A DNA stretch of 7,611 nucleotides from Gammaproteobacteria bacterium (GTDB taxonomy: Bacteria > Pseudomonadota > Gammaproteobacteria > Steroidobacterales > Steroidobacteraceae), in the NCBI GenBank assembly GCA_019242385.1, contig JAFAVO010000188.1, positions 1-7,611 on the forward strand, written 5' to 3'. A program made the position numbers and the translations under genes. How positions within the stretch are numbered: the stretch's first letter is position 1; each line of letters begins with the position of its first letter. The notes beneath the pieces were generated by a model, which was given only the letters and a program-made list of their open reading frames with translations, had not been told where the DNA came from and searched no databases. Of the stretch, positions 6,613 through 7,611 are shown piece by piece.

Positions 6613-6618
6613 GTGAGC

Positions 6619-7305
6619 ATGCCCGAGTGCTGGCTAGCACCGTCGATTCTGTCGGCTGATTTCGCCCGCCTCGGCGATGAGGTCGATGCGGTGCTCGAAG
6701 CGGGCGCCGACCTCATTCACTTCGACGTGATGGACAACCATTACGTGCCGAATCTCACCATCGGCCCGCTGGTGTGCGAGGCGTTGCGCCGGCATGGCGT
6801 CAAGGCACCGATCGATGTTCACCTGATGGTGCGGCCGGTCGATCGCATCGTGCCGGACTTTGCGGCGGCCGGGGCGACTTACATCACCTTTCATCCGGAA
6901 GCCTCCGAGCACATCGACCGGACCATCGGCCTGATCCGCGAGCACGGCTGCTGCCCGGGACTCGTCTTCAACCCCGCCACGCCGCTCGACTACCTCGACT
7001 ACACCCTCGACCTGATCGATATGGTGCTGGTCATGTCGGTGAATCCGGGATTCGCCGGGCAGCAGTTCATCCCGATGAGCCTGCGCAAGCTCGCCGATGC
7101 GCGCGCCCGCATCGCTGCGAGTGGCCGTGAGGTACGACTGGAGGTCGATGGGGGGATCAAGGTCAGCAATATCCGCGCCGCGGCCCAGGCGGGGGCGGAT
7201 ACCTTCGTCGCGGGATCGGCGATATTCGGCAGCCCGGACTACGCGCAGACTATCCGCGAGATGCGCGCGCAGATCGAGGGAGCCGCCTCCGCAGCAAAAC
7301 GCTGA
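6619..7305 (+). CDS. rpe: Rpe, ribulose-phosphate 3-epimerase
   Basis: Rpe interconverts D-ribulose 5-phosphate and D-xylulose 5-phosphate in the pentose phosphate pathway, in the cytoplasm. The 228-residue product (E. coli 225) has the complete (beta/alpha)8 signature set: LAPSILSADFARLG (6-19), DLIHFDVMDNHYVPN with His34 and Asp36 (31-45), VHLMV with His68 (67-71), FNPATPL (117-123), MSVNPGFAGQQF (139-150) and LEVDGGI with Asp177 (174-180). His34, Asp36, His68 and Asp177 correspond to the metal-binding residues of the family, with the two aspartates as acid/base catalysts. The ATG at 6619 is preferred; the GTG two codons upstream (6613) is possible. It is the second rightward gene after purC and converges with the crp-like gene, 26 bases apart at the stops. 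Confidence 0.96.
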   Translation: MPECWLAPSILSADFARLGDEVDAVLEAGADLIHFDVMDNHYVPNLTIGPLVCEALRRHGVKAPIDVHLMVRPVDRIVPDFAAAGATYITFHPEASEHIDRTIGLIREHGCCPGLVFNPATPLDYLDYTLDLIDMVLVMSVNPGFAGQQFIPMSLRKLADARARIAASGREVRLEVDGGIKVSNIRAAAQAGADTFVAGSAIFGSPDYAQTIREMRAQIEGAASAAKR

Positions 7306-7313
7306 GAGGTACG

Positions 7314-7328
7314 CGGGCGGAGCGCCCG
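7314..7328. terminator. Hairpin between convergent rpe and crp-like genes
   Basis: CGGGCG (7314-7319) pairs with CGCCCG (7323-7328) around a three-base loop in the 26-base gap between the two stop codons. It could form in transcripts from either side. There is no T-run on either strand, so intrinsic termination is doubtful; it may instead act as a 3'-end stabilising structure. Confidence 0.4.
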
Positions 7329-7331
7329 GGC

Positions 7332-7611
7332 CTATTCGTCCTCGTCCTCCTCGTCCTCGTCATCCTCCATCTCGACGGGACTCACGGCACGCGCAGCGCC
7401 GCCTGCGGTGGGCTTCGCCGGCACGATGACCGGACGGGTCTTCATCTTCGGGCGCGCATTGAAGACGACGATGGTCTTGCCGGTGGCGCGCAGCAGCCCC
7501 TGCTCCTCGAGCACCTTGAGCACGCGCCCGGCCATCTCGCGCGAGCAGCCCACGAGCCGCGAGAGCTCCTGGCGGCTGACCTTGATCTGCATGCCTTCGG
7601 GGTGGGTCATG
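7332..7611 (-). CDS. Crp/Vfr/Clp-family transcription regulator, C-terminal fragment with acidic tail
   Basis: Only the last 93 codons or so are in the window; the cyclic-nucleotide-binding domain lies beyond the right edge. The fragment begins in the winged helix-turn-helix with THPEGMQIKVSRQELSRLVG, followed by CSREMAGRVLKVLEEQGLL and GKTIVVF. The recognition helix keeps the Arg-Glu-xxx-Arg pattern of E. coli CRP (R180, E181, R185), so a TGTGA-type site is expected. CRP and Vfr end within a few residues of VVF/VVY. Here about 43 residues follow: a basic, proline-rich stretch (NARPKMKTRPVIVPAKP), an alanine/glycine linker and a final EMEDDEDEEDEDE with 12 of 13 residues acidic. Whether this protein binds cAMP, c-di-GMP or neither cannot be judged without the N-terminal domain. 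Confidence 0.9.
   Translation of the reverse strand, partial: MTHPEGMQIKVSRQELSRLVGCSREMAGRVLKVLEEQGLLRATGKTIVVFNARPKMKTRPVIVPAKPTAGGAARAVSPVEMEDDEDEEDEDE
7335..7361 (-). repeat. GACGAG-type hexanucleotide repeat encoding the acidic tail
   Basis: Read on the minus strand, the last nine sense codons of the crp-like gene consist of GACGAG twice, a lone GAG, then GACGAG and GACGAA before the stop codon. The tract is a short imperfect microsatellite, with only Asp and Glu codons; the codons just before it are ATG, GAG and GAT. In-frame slippage would lengthen or shorten the acidic run without breaking the gene. Confidence 0.6.

Noticed and set aside
1..7611. Mobile elements, CRISPR array, tRNA, rRNA or phage defence genes
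   Set aside because: Every region is covered by a conserved core gene or a gap under 75 bases. No transposase, inverted-repeat boundary, regularly spaced repeat or RNA gene was recognised.

Overview
The window is GC-rich, very densely coded chromosomal DNA that looks like the conserved core of a gammaproteobacterium. The clues are DarP/YjgA divergent from PmbA (the same pairing as in Escherichia coli), a DjlA co-chaperone, and a Crp/Vfr/Clp-type regulator with the recognition-helix residues of E. coli CRP. The long PurC and the gene mix suggest a Xanthomonadales/Nevskiales/Steroidobacter-like lineage, but that is inference. I see no mobile element, tRNA, rRNA or CRISPR array, and no gap above about 75 bases.

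Layout, left to right. A leftward operon darP(yjgA)-purE-purK occupies about 1-1124; purK runs off the left edge, and both internal junctions are 4-base start/stop overlaps. pmbA (tldE) runs rightward to 2567 and meets, with a 4-base gap, a leftward YihY/BrkB-family membrane protein gene with a C-terminal winged-helix extension. Divergent from that gene is a BtuF-like periplasmic-binding-fold protein that lacks a signal peptide. It converges on leftward djlA, which is divergent from purC. purC is followed by rpe on the same strand. Last is the 3' end of a leftward crp-like gene, cut by the right edge, which carries an unusual tail ending in an almost purely acidic run.

Functional links. PurK, PurE and PurC catalyse three consecutive steps of de novo purine synthesis (AIR to N5-CAIR to CAIR to SAICAR). 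Rpe works in the pentose phosphate pathway, which supplies the ribose phosphate that starts purine synthesis. DarP is a ribosome-assembly factor, PmbA is half of the TldD/TldE protease, and DjlA is a membrane J-protein. The rest is housekeeping without an obvious common pathway.

The less ordinary signals are four. The CRP-like protein has a long basic-then-acidic C-terminal tail. The BtuF-like protein appears to be cytoplasmic and has no transporter genes beside it. Several genes that head transcription units have a -10-like hexamer only 6-12 bases before the start codon and no Shine-Dalgarno, suggesting leaderless or very short-leader mRNAs. All three divergent gaps contain overlapping, opposite-facing -10-like hexamers.
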